A stretch of DNA of 64,000 nt from Prevotella sp. HJM029 (GCF_000599605.1 NZ_AZHT01000027.1:62001-126000); one strand, 5' to 3'. Shown: positions 44,918-54,200, counted from the first letter of the stretch. Numbers and translations: made by a program. The notes: generated by a model not told the origin, from the letters alone.

Positions 44918-46687
44918 TTAGAAATGGACGAAGGAACGTAATTTGGTTGGGTGGAAATATATATTAGATGCAGAAAAATACATGCAATTACTTAAAGCAT
45001 TCATAAAAATACCATATCTTATATTTCCAGAATCAGTAGCCGTACCCGTCGATGCATATGATTCGTTTAAATAAAATATACCACCTGCTTGTGTAAAATA
45101 TTCTACCAACTTTGAACTATCCCAAACAATCTGATATGGGTCATCACTCTCTGGATGAGATACCATAGTATTTGCTACGCCAAAATCAAAATTCTTTTCA
45201 TGCCGCTTACTATATTCGTAAATAGTCGGGAATGTTGATACATCTGCCTTACCCAATGTTTTCGCAAATAATACCCATGCCCTTAAACTGGGCATGAACC
45301 ATTTACTAATATTACTACCTGTAATGGCCACACCTGGTTCATAATGTCCAACATATACATAAGCACCCAATGAAGCTCCTGACCCCAACACTATATTTAA
45401 ATCTAAGTCTAAATCAGCTGGAGCTTTATGTAGGTTGAAAATATCGTCATAATCACCAGGTCCATGAGGAGTAGCACCAGGTTTATAATCCTTCGTCGTC
45501 CACGTCGATTCATAACCATCCATTGTCAGGAAACTAGGACCCGCATCTAACCATAGTTCACCTCCGTAATGGTAAAAGAAATCATAAGCATCAGTCTCGC
45601 TAAATGCATCTTTCAACGCTACAGCCAATCCTTTTTCTGTTTGTGTTTTCTCTGAAATCACAAGTGCGATAGGCGTTCTTGTTCCTTTATCCCCAATAGC
45701 GCCGATAGTTCCATCCTGATAAAGATAATAGGGGAAGGTTTTAAGCTTCAGATTCACCGTGTAGGAATCGTTTTTGTTGAGCATGCCCAAGCCTGCAAGG
45801 CTAATGGTTTTAGTCGACAAGTCCTTTCCATAAATCTTGCTACCTGCTGCAAAGCCTAAGGTCAGTTGGGCACCATTGGTTTGCGGTAAGAAATATTCGA
45901 AACCACTTTCGCGCACAATGGTTTGCACATAAGACGAAGCTGTGACGGGCGATTCGGCCACAGTTAACGCATTACTATTGGCGGCTATAGCCTCGTTGTC
46001 GGTGCTAAGCAGCGTAGTACCATCCACATCATAGAAATTGGTTTTGGGTTGAACAGCCGTGGCACTCACGCAAGCTTTAATGTTCTTTCCCTCGTTGGTG
46101 TAGGACGTTATCTTCGTTTTAATGCGAGCAGCCTGATGCTTCATCACGAACGAGAGTTCAAGATGGGGCGTCGTTAGTGTTTTGGTCACCTTATCTATCA
46201 TTGGATTTTCGGTGAGCTTAGTCACTTCAAACTTCCCATTCTGATAGGTAACGGCGTCATTCACACAAACAAACGTATAGGTGCCTGATTCCAACTCCAA
46301 CACCTGTGTGCTGGCATCACGAATAAAACCGCCACCACTCACCACACCAGCGAGTTTACCTTTTAAATGCCCACTGCCATCAAAAGCATAGATGGTGTAA
46401 TGCTCATTAGACATGGCCGCACGCGTACCACCCTTCTTAGCCTCATCGTTGTTGCGCTCAAACGTCACTTCGGCCATCACACCATCACCCAAATCAATTT
46501 GTTGTGGTGCAGGCAATGCGGCGCGTGTAAGTTCTCTGTTCGCAGCAAAGTTTTCTTCTTGAATGGTGATGCCCTTCTCTATGCGTGCTTCAATATTGTC
46601 TACATCGTCGTGATTGGCACATGCTCCAGCCAACACAACCACAGCCATCATGGCTACAGCTTGTAGGATTTGTGTAATTTTGTTCAT
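44918..46687 (-). CDS. Fimbrillin-like surface lipoprotein, cassette 2
   Basis: 589 residues from MNKITQILQAVAMMAVVVLA; the lipobox LAGAC gives C23. Same architecture as the protein at 7.1-8.8 kb: N-terminal fimbrillin-like strands (YTIYAFDGSGHLKGK, GTYTFVCVNDAVTYQNG), the middle text YYLYQDGTIG then TPIALVISE, and a C-terminal module that keeps KWFMPSLRAW and YEYSKR but is otherwise diverged, lacking the WGSSE and KVRACVKY ending. An in-frame GTG start 11 codons earlier overlaps the upstream peptide gene and is not preferred. Likely surface anchored; adhesin or pilus role inferred only. Confidence 0.75.
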   Translation of the reverse strand: MNKITQILQAVAMMAVVVLAGACANHDDVDNIEARIEKGITIQEENFAANRELTRAALPAPQQIDLGDGVMAEVTFERNNDEAKKGGTRAAMSNEHYTIYAFDGSGHLKGKLAGVVSGGGFIRDASTQVLELESGTYTFVCVNDAVTYQNGKFEVTKLTENPMIDKVTKTLTTPHLELSFVMKHQAARIKTKITSYTNEGKNIKACVSATAVQPKTNFYDVDGTTLLSTDNEAIAANSNALTVAESPVTASSYVQTIVRESGFEYFLPQTNGAQLTLGFAAGSKIYGKDLSTKTISLAGLGMLNKNDSYTVNLKLKTFPYYLYQDGTIGAIGDKGTRTPIALVISEKTQTEKGLAVALKDAFSETDAYDFFYHYGGELWLDAGPSFLTMDGYESTWTTKDYKPGATPHGPGDYDDIFNLHKAPADLDLDLNIVLGSGASLGAYVYVGHYEPGVAITGSNISKWFMPSLRAWVLFAKTLGKADVSTFPTIYEYSKRHEKNFDFGVANTMVSHPESDDPYQIVWDSSKLVEYFTQAGGIFYLNESYASTGTATDSGNIRYGIFMNALSNCMYFSASNIYFHPTKLRSFVHF

Positions 46688-46697
46688 GTCTTTCTGC

Positions 46698-46919
46698 TTA
46701 TAAATCAATCTCACCACCATCTATCTCCTGCTCGTTCCAGTCCTCTTCTTGCGAGGCTGCAGCATTGTGCGACACAGACGTACCCAAAATATATTCCATC
46801 TGCATACTAACAATAAGCGACATCGGTGCAACATACTTCTTTTTCTTCATTTCATTTTCCTGTATTCCCTCACACTGTAAAGGCGTACTAAATGCATCAT
46901 TCATAAAACTTTCACTCAT
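46698..46919 (-). CDS. Small acidic-tailed peptide preceding the fimbrillin-like gene, cassette 2
   Basis: 73 residues from the first ATG, or 50 from the ATG at 46848-46850 (MKKKKYVAPMSLIVSMQMEY); only the latter part matches the cassette 1 peptide (K-rich head, Y-[IV]-A-P, hydrophobic run, then LGTSVS / LAAVSV, then an acidic W- and E-rich tail). The stop lies 10 nt before the lipoprotein gene. No signal peptide or known family. Confidence 0.6.
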   Translation of the reverse strand: MSESFMNDAFSTPLQCEGIQENEMKKKKYVAPMSLIVSMQMEYILGTSVSHNAAASQEEDWNEQEIDGGEIDL

Positions 46920-47013
46920 TATTTATTTGTTATCCAAATGATAGGCCACATGCGATGTTCGCCCATTCAAAAAATGCTTTCGCACTAAACCTATCTTACC
47001 TTAAAATGAGTTG

Positions 47014-47021
47014 CAAAGGTA
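47014..47021 (-). promoter_or_regulatory. -7 box of cassette 2
   Basis: The minus strand reads TACCTTTG; predicted start near 47007, giving a leader of about 88 nt to the long start or 157 nt to the short start of the peptide gene. Confidence 0.5.
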
Positions 47022-47179
47022 TTGATTTATTTTTAACGCTTAAAAATTACCCCTCCGTTAAGGGTTTGTTGTTATCTTTTATAATTTTTAAACAAAAACC
47101 AATTCCTAACTGCCCCACTTCCTTTAGTTTGGTTCTATTAGGCAATCAAGATGAGAACATCTGCTATGCCTTGCGCCGA

Positions 47180-47531
47180 GCATAAGGTTATGACAGCACT
47201 TCCTTGTTTCGGTTGACAAAAGCATAAGGTTATGACAGCGCTTCCCTGTTCCGGTTGACGAAAGCATAAGGTTATGACAACACTTCCCTGTTCCGATTGA
47301 CAAAAGCATAAGGTTATGACAGCACTTCCCTGTTCCGATTGACAAAAGCATAAGGTTATGACAGCGCTTCCTTATTCCGGGTGACGAAAGCATAAGGTTA
47401 TGACAGCACTTCCTTATTTCGGGTGAGCAAAGCATAAGGTTATGACAGCACTTCCTTATTTCGGGTGAGCAAAGCATAAGGTTATGACAGCGCTTCCCCA
47501 TTTCGGTTGACGAAAGCATAAGGTTATGCCT
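47180..47531. repeat. Intergenic tandem repeat array 5 (42-bp unit, about 9 copies)
   Basis: Copies start at 47180, 47222, 47264, 47306, 47348, 47390, 47432, 47474 and 47516, an exact 42-bp period; the last is partial. The unit reads GCATAAGGTTATGACAGC then ACTTCCTTGTTTCGG and TTGACAAA. The dyad CATAA-gg-TTATG is invariant in all nine copies, while the tail varies (TTGAC/GTGAC/GTGAG, TTC/TCC). The array ends 13 nt past the stop of the PepSY gene and lies upstream of the promoter of surface cassette 2. Confidence 0.93.
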
Positions 47532-47543
47532 GCTCGGAGGGCA

Positions 47544-48995
47544 TTAAGATGGCGTCTTGCTCAGCTTGCGGAGCTTCCACCCGCTCCACAAACACCACAT
47601 CACGCTTAGGCCGATGAGGAAAACATAGAACACTTGGAGCAGCGACAGGAAGGTGTAGATGCGGCCGGTGTGCACTTCTAACGCCACATTGCGCAGCGAC
47701 ATGGGCAACGTTTGCATCCACTGCGGCATAGGCAGACGGTCGGTTCCCACGTTATAATCGGCCACAAGCGCGCCCACTTTGAAGTCGTTCGAATAGCCCG
47801 CCACGGCATTTGCCCCAATTGGTGGACCAGAAACGGGCTGCATGGGGCCGCCATCAAAATAGTCGGTCGCATAGCCTTGCGCACGATCCCAGCGATACAT
47901 GCCGCTAAACGAGCCAATGAGCCAGCGGCCTTGCGCGTCTTTCTCCTCAACGTTGATGCCCATCACGCTCACAGGAGGTTGCACTGGCTCGGGCTTCGGC
48001 GTACTCCTCAAGGTCTTCAAAGCATAGAATCCTTCCGACGAATAGAGCAACCAATCGCCCTGTGCAGCATCATATTGCAACGACCGCAGCTTGTCGTGCC
48101 ACGCATTTTCGCTGTCCATGGTCGAGAAAGGCAATGGATGCACGCGCGACGAGACGATGGCTATCAAAGCGGGTGGGCGCAACAACCAACCCGTGAAGCT
48201 CAACAACAGCGTGCAGACAATGGAGAGCCTGCCCACATGATTGTGCCATTGCAACAGCCAGCGCATGACTTTGGGATGCTTGTTGCGACGCATGCGCGGC
48301 AAAAAGAAATAGACAACGCCCGTCAGCGACAAGAAAATGAGCACAAAGGCGATGGCATCAACCACCAAAACGCCAACCATCCCAAAAAGTTCGCCGCTGT
48401 GCAGCAGCCACACCAAACGAAACAATGACACCTGCCCATCATAACCTTGTGGCGGCAACAAGGTGATGGTGCGGAACTGCTTGTAAGGAGGCGCGGCGCA
48501 GAAGAGCATCGATCGGCTGGTAATCACGAGGCTATCGCCTTGCAAACTCATATCCACCAGCCGCTCATTACCATCGTTTTGCAATGCCACCTCGTGCCAG
48601 ATGCCATCGTCCTGCAACCGATAGAGCCCATATTGTCCCAGTGCAAAGAGTTGTTGTTGCGGGGTAAGACAAAGGCGTTTGATTTGCCGATAGTCAGCCC
48701 CTGTGGGCAAGCCGCGGTTAAAATCTTTCAAGCCAGCGCCCGTGCTGTCGGTCATCCAAATGCCGTTGTTGCCATAGATGAACACCTTTCCACGCCATTT
48801 CAGCGTGCCTTTTAGCAGTCCGCGGTTCCATTGTGCATAGCGATAAGAAGTGTGAAGTAAACTTCGACTCACATTCACCGAAGCAAACAGTCGGGGATGG
48901 TTGAGCACCAAGCCCGACAAGGCAAACATGATGAGGAAGAAGGCGCAAATCAAGCCCAACCATTTGTGATGCTTCCGCCAAGTGGATTTTTTCAT
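47544..48995 (-). CDS. PepSY-associated transmembrane protein (haem/iron reductase-like)
   Basis: 483 residues. Four membrane segments in the PepSY-TM arrangement: WLGLICAFFLIMFALSGLVL near the start, IAFVLIFLSLTGVVYFFLP and LSIVCTLLLSFTGWLL in the middle, and FLSLLQVFYVFLIGLSVMW at the end. Conserved histidines (HHKW near residue 9, QWHNHVGR) could bind haem. Relatives are found with TonB-dependent siderophore and haem receptors and are thought to reduce iron or haem. Last gene of the hmu operon; array 5 follows. Confidence 0.82.
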   Translation of the reverse strand: MKKSTWRKHHKWLGLICAFFLIMFALSGLVLNHPRLFASVNVSRSLLHTSYRYAQWNRGLLKGTLKWRGKVFIYGNNGIWMTDSTGAGLKDFNRGLPTGADYRQIKRLCLTPQQQLFALGQYGLYRLQDDGIWHEVALQNDGNERLVDMSLQGDSLVITSRSMLFCAAPPYKQFRTITLLPPQGYDGQVSLFRLVWLLHSGELFGMVGVLVVDAIAFVLIFLSLTGVVYFFLPRMRRNKHPKVMRWLLQWHNHVGRLSIVCTLLLSFTGWLLRPPALIAIVSSRVHPLPFSTMDSENAWHDKLRSLQYDAAQGDWLLYSSEGFYALKTLRSTPKPEPVQPPVSVMGINVEEKDAQGRWLIGSFSGMYRWDRAQGYATDYFDGGPMQPVSGPPIGANAVAGYSNDFKVGALVADYNVGTDRLPMPQWMQTLPMSLRNVALEVHTGRIYTFLSLLQVFYVFLIGLSVMWCLWSGWKLRKLSKTPS

Positions 48996-49047
48996 TTTGT
49001 GTGCGTTGATAACGTTAGCGTGGGGGCTGCTGTTGCCGTCTGCAAGC

Positions 49048-49929
49048 TCAATTGGAATGACGAGAACGGCTCGTGACCCACAAATAGAGCCCCAAAGTTA
49101 TAAAAACCAGCAGAATGATGAGCATGGGAAGCACAAATTTCTCGGGTTGCACCCAAAATTCTTTGAAGAAATTGATGCGCCCAAGAATTTCTACCGGCGT
49201 CCAAAACACAATCACTGTGGCGATGGCCATGCGGATGTTGGCACCCCAAGCGGCAAGGTGTAACTGACGTTTGAGCATGAAAACAGAACCCACAAAACAG
49301 CCCAACCCCACCAAGAACGTGACGGGATGATGGTCGCCTAAGAAGTTTTTGTCATAGCAGAACATCAACAGCAGATAGGAAGCCCACAGCATCATGTTGA
49401 CCTCCATAAAGGTAACGATGGACGTGTGGCGCGTCATCGGGCGCACAACGATTTGGTTTCTGCGTCCTCTGAACAGCACCTTTTGCAGCCAGGTGATAAA
49501 CAAACAGCCGTTGCGCGTGCTGAAAACATACATCAACATCGTCATCATCCACATGCCAAACGTGGCGGGCAGGATGAGATATTCGGGTTTTGTCACCACC
49601 ACACCATGCTCTATCTCGGGCTGAACACCGTAGCGCCGCGCATAATACATAAAGAGAAACTCAACCCAGCCGGTCCAAAACAGCAGACCACCAAACAAGC
49701 CCCACAGCGTTTGTCGCGTGTCACCCCGAGCAAACACGCCGATGATAACGAGCACAAAGCCTAACAATCCGAGCAAGAAGCCGGCCACATGCACGCTGCC
49801 TTCGCTCATCAATTTCTCCATTAAAATCATCGCGGCATGACCTAAAGGCATGGCAAAAAGCACCAAGAGAAACGCCACGAGGGTTTGTTTCACATACCAT
49901 TGCGAGGAGGATTCTTTTTCTTTGTTCAT
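49048..49929 (-). CDS. Uncharacterised membrane protein of the hmu operon
   Basis: 293 residues, seven or eight predicted membrane segments (LVAFLLVLFAMPLGHAAMIL, AGFLLGLLGFVLVIIGVFA, EVNMMLWASYLLLMFCY, MLIILLVFITLGLYLWV). Charged text FLFMYYARRYGVQPEIEHG lies between them, and several histidines and methionines are conserved-looking. I do not recognise a named domain. Its place between hmuY and the PepSY gene suggests a part in haem or iron handling at the inner membrane. Confidence 0.7.
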   Translation of the reverse strand: MNKEKESSSQWYVKQTLVAFLLVLFAMPLGHAAMILMEKLMSEGSVHVAGFLLGLLGFVLVIIGVFARGDTRQTLWGLFGGLLFWTGWVEFLFMYYARRYGVQPEIEHGVVVTKPEYLILPATFGMWMMTMLMYVFSTRNGCLFITWLQKVLFRGRRNQIVVRPMTRHTSIVTFMEVNMMLWASYLLLMFCYDKNFLGDHHPVTFLVGLGCFVGSVFMLKRQLHLAAWGANIRMAIATVIVFWTPVEILGRINFFKEFWVQPEKFVLPMLIILLVFITLGLYLWVTSRSRHSN

Positions 49930-49964
49930 GATTCAAATGGTTTTAGAACAGCGTTTGCACGCTG

Positions 49965-50663
49965 CTATTTTAATTCATCACAATAATAACTGATTTGTCC
50001 ACCCGTGTCTCCCAACTCAACATCGCCCTTAAACCAGCTGATGATTTGCAGTTTAAAATAATGCTGTCCATCGGCCGTGCGCACAACATAGGTGTGAAAC
50101 GAGGGCGCATAGACGGGAGGTGGTCCCGAGAAGGTGAGCGCTTGCGACAACAAGGGGTTGGCATCGGTCTTCAATGTGGCTGGCCCGTGGTTGGGGTCAA
50201 ACCAAGGATTTTCGTTGAAGTCAAGATGATGGGCGATGAGATACTTGTTCCAATCGTTGCGCGAATAGGTAATCGACACCGAATGGTCGTCGACAGTCCA
50301 TTGCAAACCGGCCGGCAACTGCGCCACATGTTGCCACTTATCGTAGTTGCCATAGCCCAAATCGGCTGCTCCCCCCTGCCCTTCGCCCGACGTACCGCTG
50401 TTGGTTCGAAGCCGATAGCCACAGAAAGCCACATCCCAATCTAAACGATGATGTTGCTCACCTTCCTTGATATCGCTGCCAGGCATATAGCGATTAAACA
50501 CCTCGCCTGTGCGCAAATTGATATACAACCAGTCGTTGCTCACACCCGTTAAATAACCCGTGATGCGCGGAAGGGTCTTTCCATTGAAAGGTTCGGCATC
50601 ATAATGCACACACGAAGCCAACACCATCGCGCAGCTCAGCCATAAACATTGTATTGCTTTCAT
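49965..50663 (-). CDS. hmuY: HmuY-family haem-binding lipoprotein
   Basis: 232 residues; lipobox VLASC gives C18. HmuY fold text: DWLYINLRTGEVFNRY, RLDWDVAFCGYRLRTNSGTS, and TYVVRTADGQHYFKLQIISW. In Porphyromonas, HmuY is a surface haemophore that takes haem from host proteins and passes it to HmuR. Haem ligands differ between species and I cannot assign them here. The start overlaps the hmuR stop by 4 nt. Confidence 0.9.
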   Translation of the reverse strand: MKAIQCLWLSCAMVLASCVHYDAEPFNGKTLPRITGYLTGVSNDWLYINLRTGEVFNRYMPGSDIKEGEQHHRLDWDVAFCGYRLRTNSGTSGEGQGGAADLGYGNYDKWQHVAQLPAGLQWTVDDHSVSITYSRNDWNKYLIAHHLDFNENPWFDPNHGPATLKTDANPLLSQALTFSGPPPVYAPSFHTYVVRTADGQHYFKLQIISWFKGDVELGDTGGQISYYCDELK

Positions 50664-53014
50664 CGCTTATGTTTTAGGGATTTCACGATTTCATCCATCA
50701 AAAACTCTACTTGAACATAGCCCCTTGCGCCACATGTTGCCGGCACGTTGAACATCGTAATGCCCGAACCCAACGTGTGAGGCACATAGTTAAAGAGGTT
50801 ATCCACGCCGAGCGTTACCTTCACTTTGTTATAGAAGGTCTGCACCAGGGCCAAATTGCACAGCACATAAGTGGGCAGGGTGCAACGAAAATAGGCATCG
50901 TAACTCTTGTGGTGTTCGTCCACCCAAACGCGATCTTGCACGTCAAACTGCTTCTGCCCCATGAGCGACGCACTGAAAATGGTCTTCAAACGATAGTTCT
51001 TTCGGTTCAGCGTATAGTCCAAACTTCCCGTTGCAGCGTGGGGCGATGTGGTGTTAACTTGTATGCCTTGCTGCTTACTTACATTCACATAGCTATACGT
51101 TCCGTTGAGTGTAAACCCATCGATGAAATGCCATTTGAGAATTGCTTCAACGCCCAACATGCGTTGATTGCGAAGGTTGGTGTATTCAAAGTTATACTGC
51201 ATGTCGTAGATGTGCCACACGCCTTCAATCTTTTTCCGAAAGAAATTGCCATAAGCATTCACGTTCATAAAGAAACGATCGGTGCTGTATTCCGTGCCCA
51301 CCGATACATAATGGTTTTTCTCGGGACGCAACTCTTCATTGCCACGGATTTGAAACATGCCGAGATGATCCCAGTTAAAGAACAGCTCTTTGATGCTCGG
51401 TGCCCGATAGCCCATGGAATAATTGGCACGAAAGGCCCATTGCTCGTTCAGCGAGTACTTGGCTGCGAGCTTGGGCATCCACATAAAACCAAAAGCTTTT
51501 GAAAAGTTAGTGCGCACCCCCAAGGATAACATCCAATGCGTTGTGGGCGTCCATTCATCCTGCAAGAAATATTCGGTTTCGCGCAGCGCGCGTGTGGTCA
51601 TCTTGCGATTGACAAAGCGGTCACTCGTTAAATCGTCGCTGGTGTGCTCTATTCCGAAGATGAAACTGTGATGATTGAAATAATTACTCGTCAGCGAGAG
51701 GCGCGGTTCTAAAATCTGACTCTTATAAACCACCTTGCGTTCGTCGATTCGTTCGTGTCGTTTAAATCGCTGATAGAAATCACCATGCAAGCTCAACTGC
51801 ACCGAGAACCAATTCTTCACATCATACTTTGCTTTGAAGCCCGTCATGAAATCACGGCTCTGCGTGAAATTAAGGTCTTGAATGAGGTCGTAGGAATTCA
51901 TAAAAAACAGTGTGCCATAGACCTGCATCGAGAGGTTTTTCACAGGGTCGATGTAGAATTTTTGTGCCAACGACACATGCTCGGTGCCCTCAATGCCCAT
52001 CGGTGGCCGTGCAACGACGCTGTTGAGAACAATATCATGCGGCAAAAACGGATTGGCTTCTTTCGTATAAACCTTTTGATCGTGCGTGGCCTGGTAAAGA
52101 TAAAACGCATCACTCGAGCTATACCAAACATCGGTTTGCGAGGTAATCGCCTTATATTTCATGCCTGCCGACACCCACGCTTGCAGGTTGGGGCGGTCGC
52201 TATTCTTCTCAAACATATAAAGAAAGTCGCGCTTTGAGGGCTGTTTGTAGTTGCGTTCGTTCATCTGTCCCCAGCGAAAGCCAGCCTGAATATCCAAAGG
52301 TTTCGCCGCTTTCTTTGAGATGAGGTTGATGACTGCACCCGAAGCTCGGCTGCCATAGAGCGTGCTGCTGGCACCTTTCACAATCTCGATGCGGTCGATA
52401 GCGTGCAAATTAAACCGCTCATAATCTAAGTTGCCGGCCATTTCGCCTGTCATTCGCTCGCCATCTTGCAGAAAAAGCACATGCCGCGCATCCAACCCTT
52501 GCATCGAAATCTCGTTGCCAAAGCCCACCTTTTGAATGTTCATGCCGGGTGTTTCCTGCTGGAGCGCATGTTGAAGGTCGCTATATCCTGCATCAACCAA
52601 AGCCTTTCCACCTAACACTTGTGTCGTGATGGGCGAGAGTTTCACAGGACGTTCGGTGCGTGAACCCGTCACAACCACGTCATTCAGATGCATCACATCC
52701 TCGCGTAAGGTAATCTTTACCGTCTCTTTTTGAGGCAGTTGCACCTCACCTGAAGCCGTAACATAGCCCACAGCAATAATCTGATAGTGGTAAATGCCCT
52801 GTTTTTCAAGATTGAAAACAGCCTCGCCCGCAGCATCGGTCACGGCTGTATAGGCCGCCTTTGTGCTACCATTTGGAGTGAGAGAGATATAAATACCTTC
52901 CAAAGGTTGCTGCGTTCCTTGCTCTTCAACTTTGAATTTCAGTTGCTGTTGCGCCCATAACGCCATGCAACCCCAACAGAACAACAAGGTGAGGAATAGC
53001 TTTTTTCTTTTCAT
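50660..53014 (-). CDS. hmuR: TonB-dependent outer-membrane receptor, HmuR type
   Basis: 784 residues. Signal peptide ending at LWAQQQ; a carboxypeptidase-regulatory-like domain (about 25-105; KVEEQGTQQPLEGIYISLTP); a plug with LNDVVVTGSRTERPVKLSPI and IEIVKGASSTLYGSRASGAV; then a barrel with NYSMGYRAPSIKELFFNWDH and VTLGVDNLFNYVPHTLG. Imports haem across the outer membrane using TonB energy. The 4-nt overlap with hmuY and the PepSY gene further on support haem as substrate. Confidence 0.9.
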   Translation of the reverse strand: MKRKKLFLTLLFCWGCMALWAQQQLKFKVEEQGTQQPLEGIYISLTPNGSTKAAYTAVTDAAGEAVFNLEKQGIYHYQIIAVGYVTASGEVQLPQKETVKITLREDVMHLNDVVVTGSRTERPVKLSPITTQVLGGKALVDAGYSDLQHALQQETPGMNIQKVGFGNEISMQGLDARHVLFLQDGERMTGEMAGNLDYERFNLHAIDRIEIVKGASSTLYGSRASGAVINLISKKAAKPLDIQAGFRWGQMNERNYKQPSKRDFLYMFEKNSDRPNLQAWVSAGMKYKAITSQTDVWYSSSDAFYLYQATHDQKVYTKEANPFLPHDIVLNSVVARPPMGIEGTEHVSLAQKFYIDPVKNLSMQVYGTLFFMNSYDLIQDLNFTQSRDFMTGFKAKYDVKNWFSVQLSLHGDFYQRFKRHERIDERKVVYKSQILEPRLSLTSNYFNHHSFIFGIEHTSDDLTSDRFVNRKMTTRALRETEYFLQDEWTPTTHWMLSLGVRTNFSKAFGFMWMPKLAAKYSLNEQWAFRANYSMGYRAPSIKELFFNWDHLGMFQIRGNEELRPEKNHYVSVGTEYSTDRFFMNVNAYGNFFRKKIEGVWHIYDMQYNFEYTNLRNQRMLGVEAILKWHFIDGFTLNGTYSYVNVSKQQGIQVNTTSPHAATGSLDYTLNRKNYRLKTIFSASLMGQKQFDVQDRVWVDEHHKSYDAYFRCTLPTYVLCNLALVQTFYNKVKVTLGVDNLFNYVPHTLGSGITMFNVPATCGARGYVQVEFLMDEIVKSLKHKR

Positions 53015-53096
53015 CTACGTTTCTTCTATGCGGAAAGAAATGCGGATAACATTTACTTAATCCGCATTTCAATGTTACAAGGCTTTGCTATGCGGG

Positions 53097-53732
53097 CTAC
53101 AATCCATGCTCTTCTTTATATTTCTTGAGGTCTTCCTCATATTTCTTAAAGTCCTTTTCGTAGGTTTTAATGCGATTTTTGTCAATGGTTTGCAGGAAAC
53201 ACTCTGAACGCACATTCATCATGTTATAGTTAACGATGAAGTTTATCTGATGAGTTTTCACGTTGAGATAACCATCAACCTTGGCGCCGCTACCCTTTGA
53301 AACAGCACCCGTACCCTTATCATCGGCAGAAACCACGCCATCAACTCCTTTAAATTTCAACCATCCGTCACCACTGTACTCGTCTTTCTCCCATGAATTA
53401 AGTTGCATAAACTTGCACAAGCAGGTGAAAGTAATCTTTAGTGGCATATTGCCTACGGTGAAGTTAAGTAACTGCAAGCGTAAAGTTTTAGCATCCTCCC
53501 ACGCAAATCTGAATTTCGTGGGACAGCCTTCGGGCAACAAAGTCTTGTCATCGCCGTTGAGTGTTGCTTTTGTTGAAAGTATAATGTCACCATCAAGGAT
53601 CTGATGTGCAGTCTCAATGCTACTCTCATCTACAGGCCGTTCGTCAAGATTGTGGTCACTGCTGCACCCCATTAGGGTGAAGACGGCCATGAATAGGCCG
53701 CCCCACAATAGACATTTAAATTCTCTTTTCAT
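53097..53732 (-). CDS. Uncharacterised lipoprotein of the hmu operon
   Basis: 211 residues from MKREFKCLLWGGLFMAVFTL; lipobox TLMGC. The mature part has strand-like text (FRFAWEDAKTLRLQLLNF, HQINFIVNYNMMNVRSECF) and a charged helical tail of repeated K-x-Y-E/D (TYEKDFKKYEEDLKKYKEE). I do not recognise the family with confidence. It starts 7 nt after the calycin-like gene and lies 82 nt before hmuR, so it is probably co-transcribed with the haem genes. Confidence 0.7.
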   Translation of the reverse strand: MKREFKCLLWGGLFMAVFTLMGCSSDHNLDERPVDESSIETAHQILDGDIILSTKATLNGDDKTLLPEGCPTKFRFAWEDAKTLRLQLLNFTVGNMPLKITFTCLCKFMQLNSWEKDEYSGDGWLKFKGVDGVVSADDKGTGAVSKGSGAKVDGYLNVKTHQINFIVNYNMMNVRSECFLQTIDKNRIKTYEKDFKKYEEDLKKYKEEHGL

Positions 53733-53739
53733 ATCTTTA

Positions 53740-54189
53740 TTACTTCGTTCCATCAAAAGTCACAGAAGCTGGAAACATTGGAAAAATGTCCCATCCCGCA
53801 TAAGTTTCGATAACAAAATGTAATAACCCTCCTTGCAAACTTCCTGAAATATTACGCAATTTGATTTTTTGTTTCATAAAAGCAGTCTTCAGAATCCCCG
53901 CTTCTCTATTTTTAGCTGTTGGAGAAATAGTGCCATTTATGATATACACGGGAACATTGATAGAGATTGTTCCTGGCATTTTCCCTATTTTTTGGATTTC
54001 TCCTTGCAACAGATAAGTTCCATCTCCATTATCAGTCAATGAAAAAACCGTATTGGCAACATCATTAAAATGCTTACCATTCATCGTTACATTTGACAGC
54101 GTTCCTACATAATTTCCAGCATTTGCAGAAGCAATAAAACCAAATAAACATGTAAAGATAATAAGTATTGAGAAAAATTTCTGTTTCAT
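53740..54189 (-). CDS. Calycin-like domain secreted protein
   Basis: 149 residues, signal peptide ending near ASANAG. The body fits the Bacteroidota calycin-like domain: NYVGTLSNVTMNGKHFNDV, then SLTDNGDGTYLLQGEIQKIG, a small beta-barrel likely to bind a hydrophobic ligand. It sits between the LRR lipoprotein (11 nt) and the uncharacterised lipoprotein (7 nt) in the haem operon; a ligand-carrier role is possible but unproven. Confidence 0.75.
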   Translation of the reverse strand: MKQKFFSILIIFTCLFGFIASANAGNYVGTLSNVTMNGKHFNDVANTVFSLTDNGDGTYLLQGEIQKIGKMPGTISINVPVYIINGTISPTAKNREAGILKTAFMKQKIKLRNISGSLQGGLLHFVIETYAGWDIFPMFPASVTFDGTK

Positions 54190-54200
54190 TTCCTTAGTCT

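Noticed and set aside
44918-46720. Longer start of the second fimbrillin-like lipoprotein (11 codons upstream)
   Set aside because: It would overlap the small peptide gene and spoil the lipoprotein signal, which begins properly at MNKITQ.
47124-47519. 131-codon minus-strand frame with CCHNLML repeats
   Set aside because: Read-out of array 5; cysteine-rich appearance comes from repetition and not from selection.
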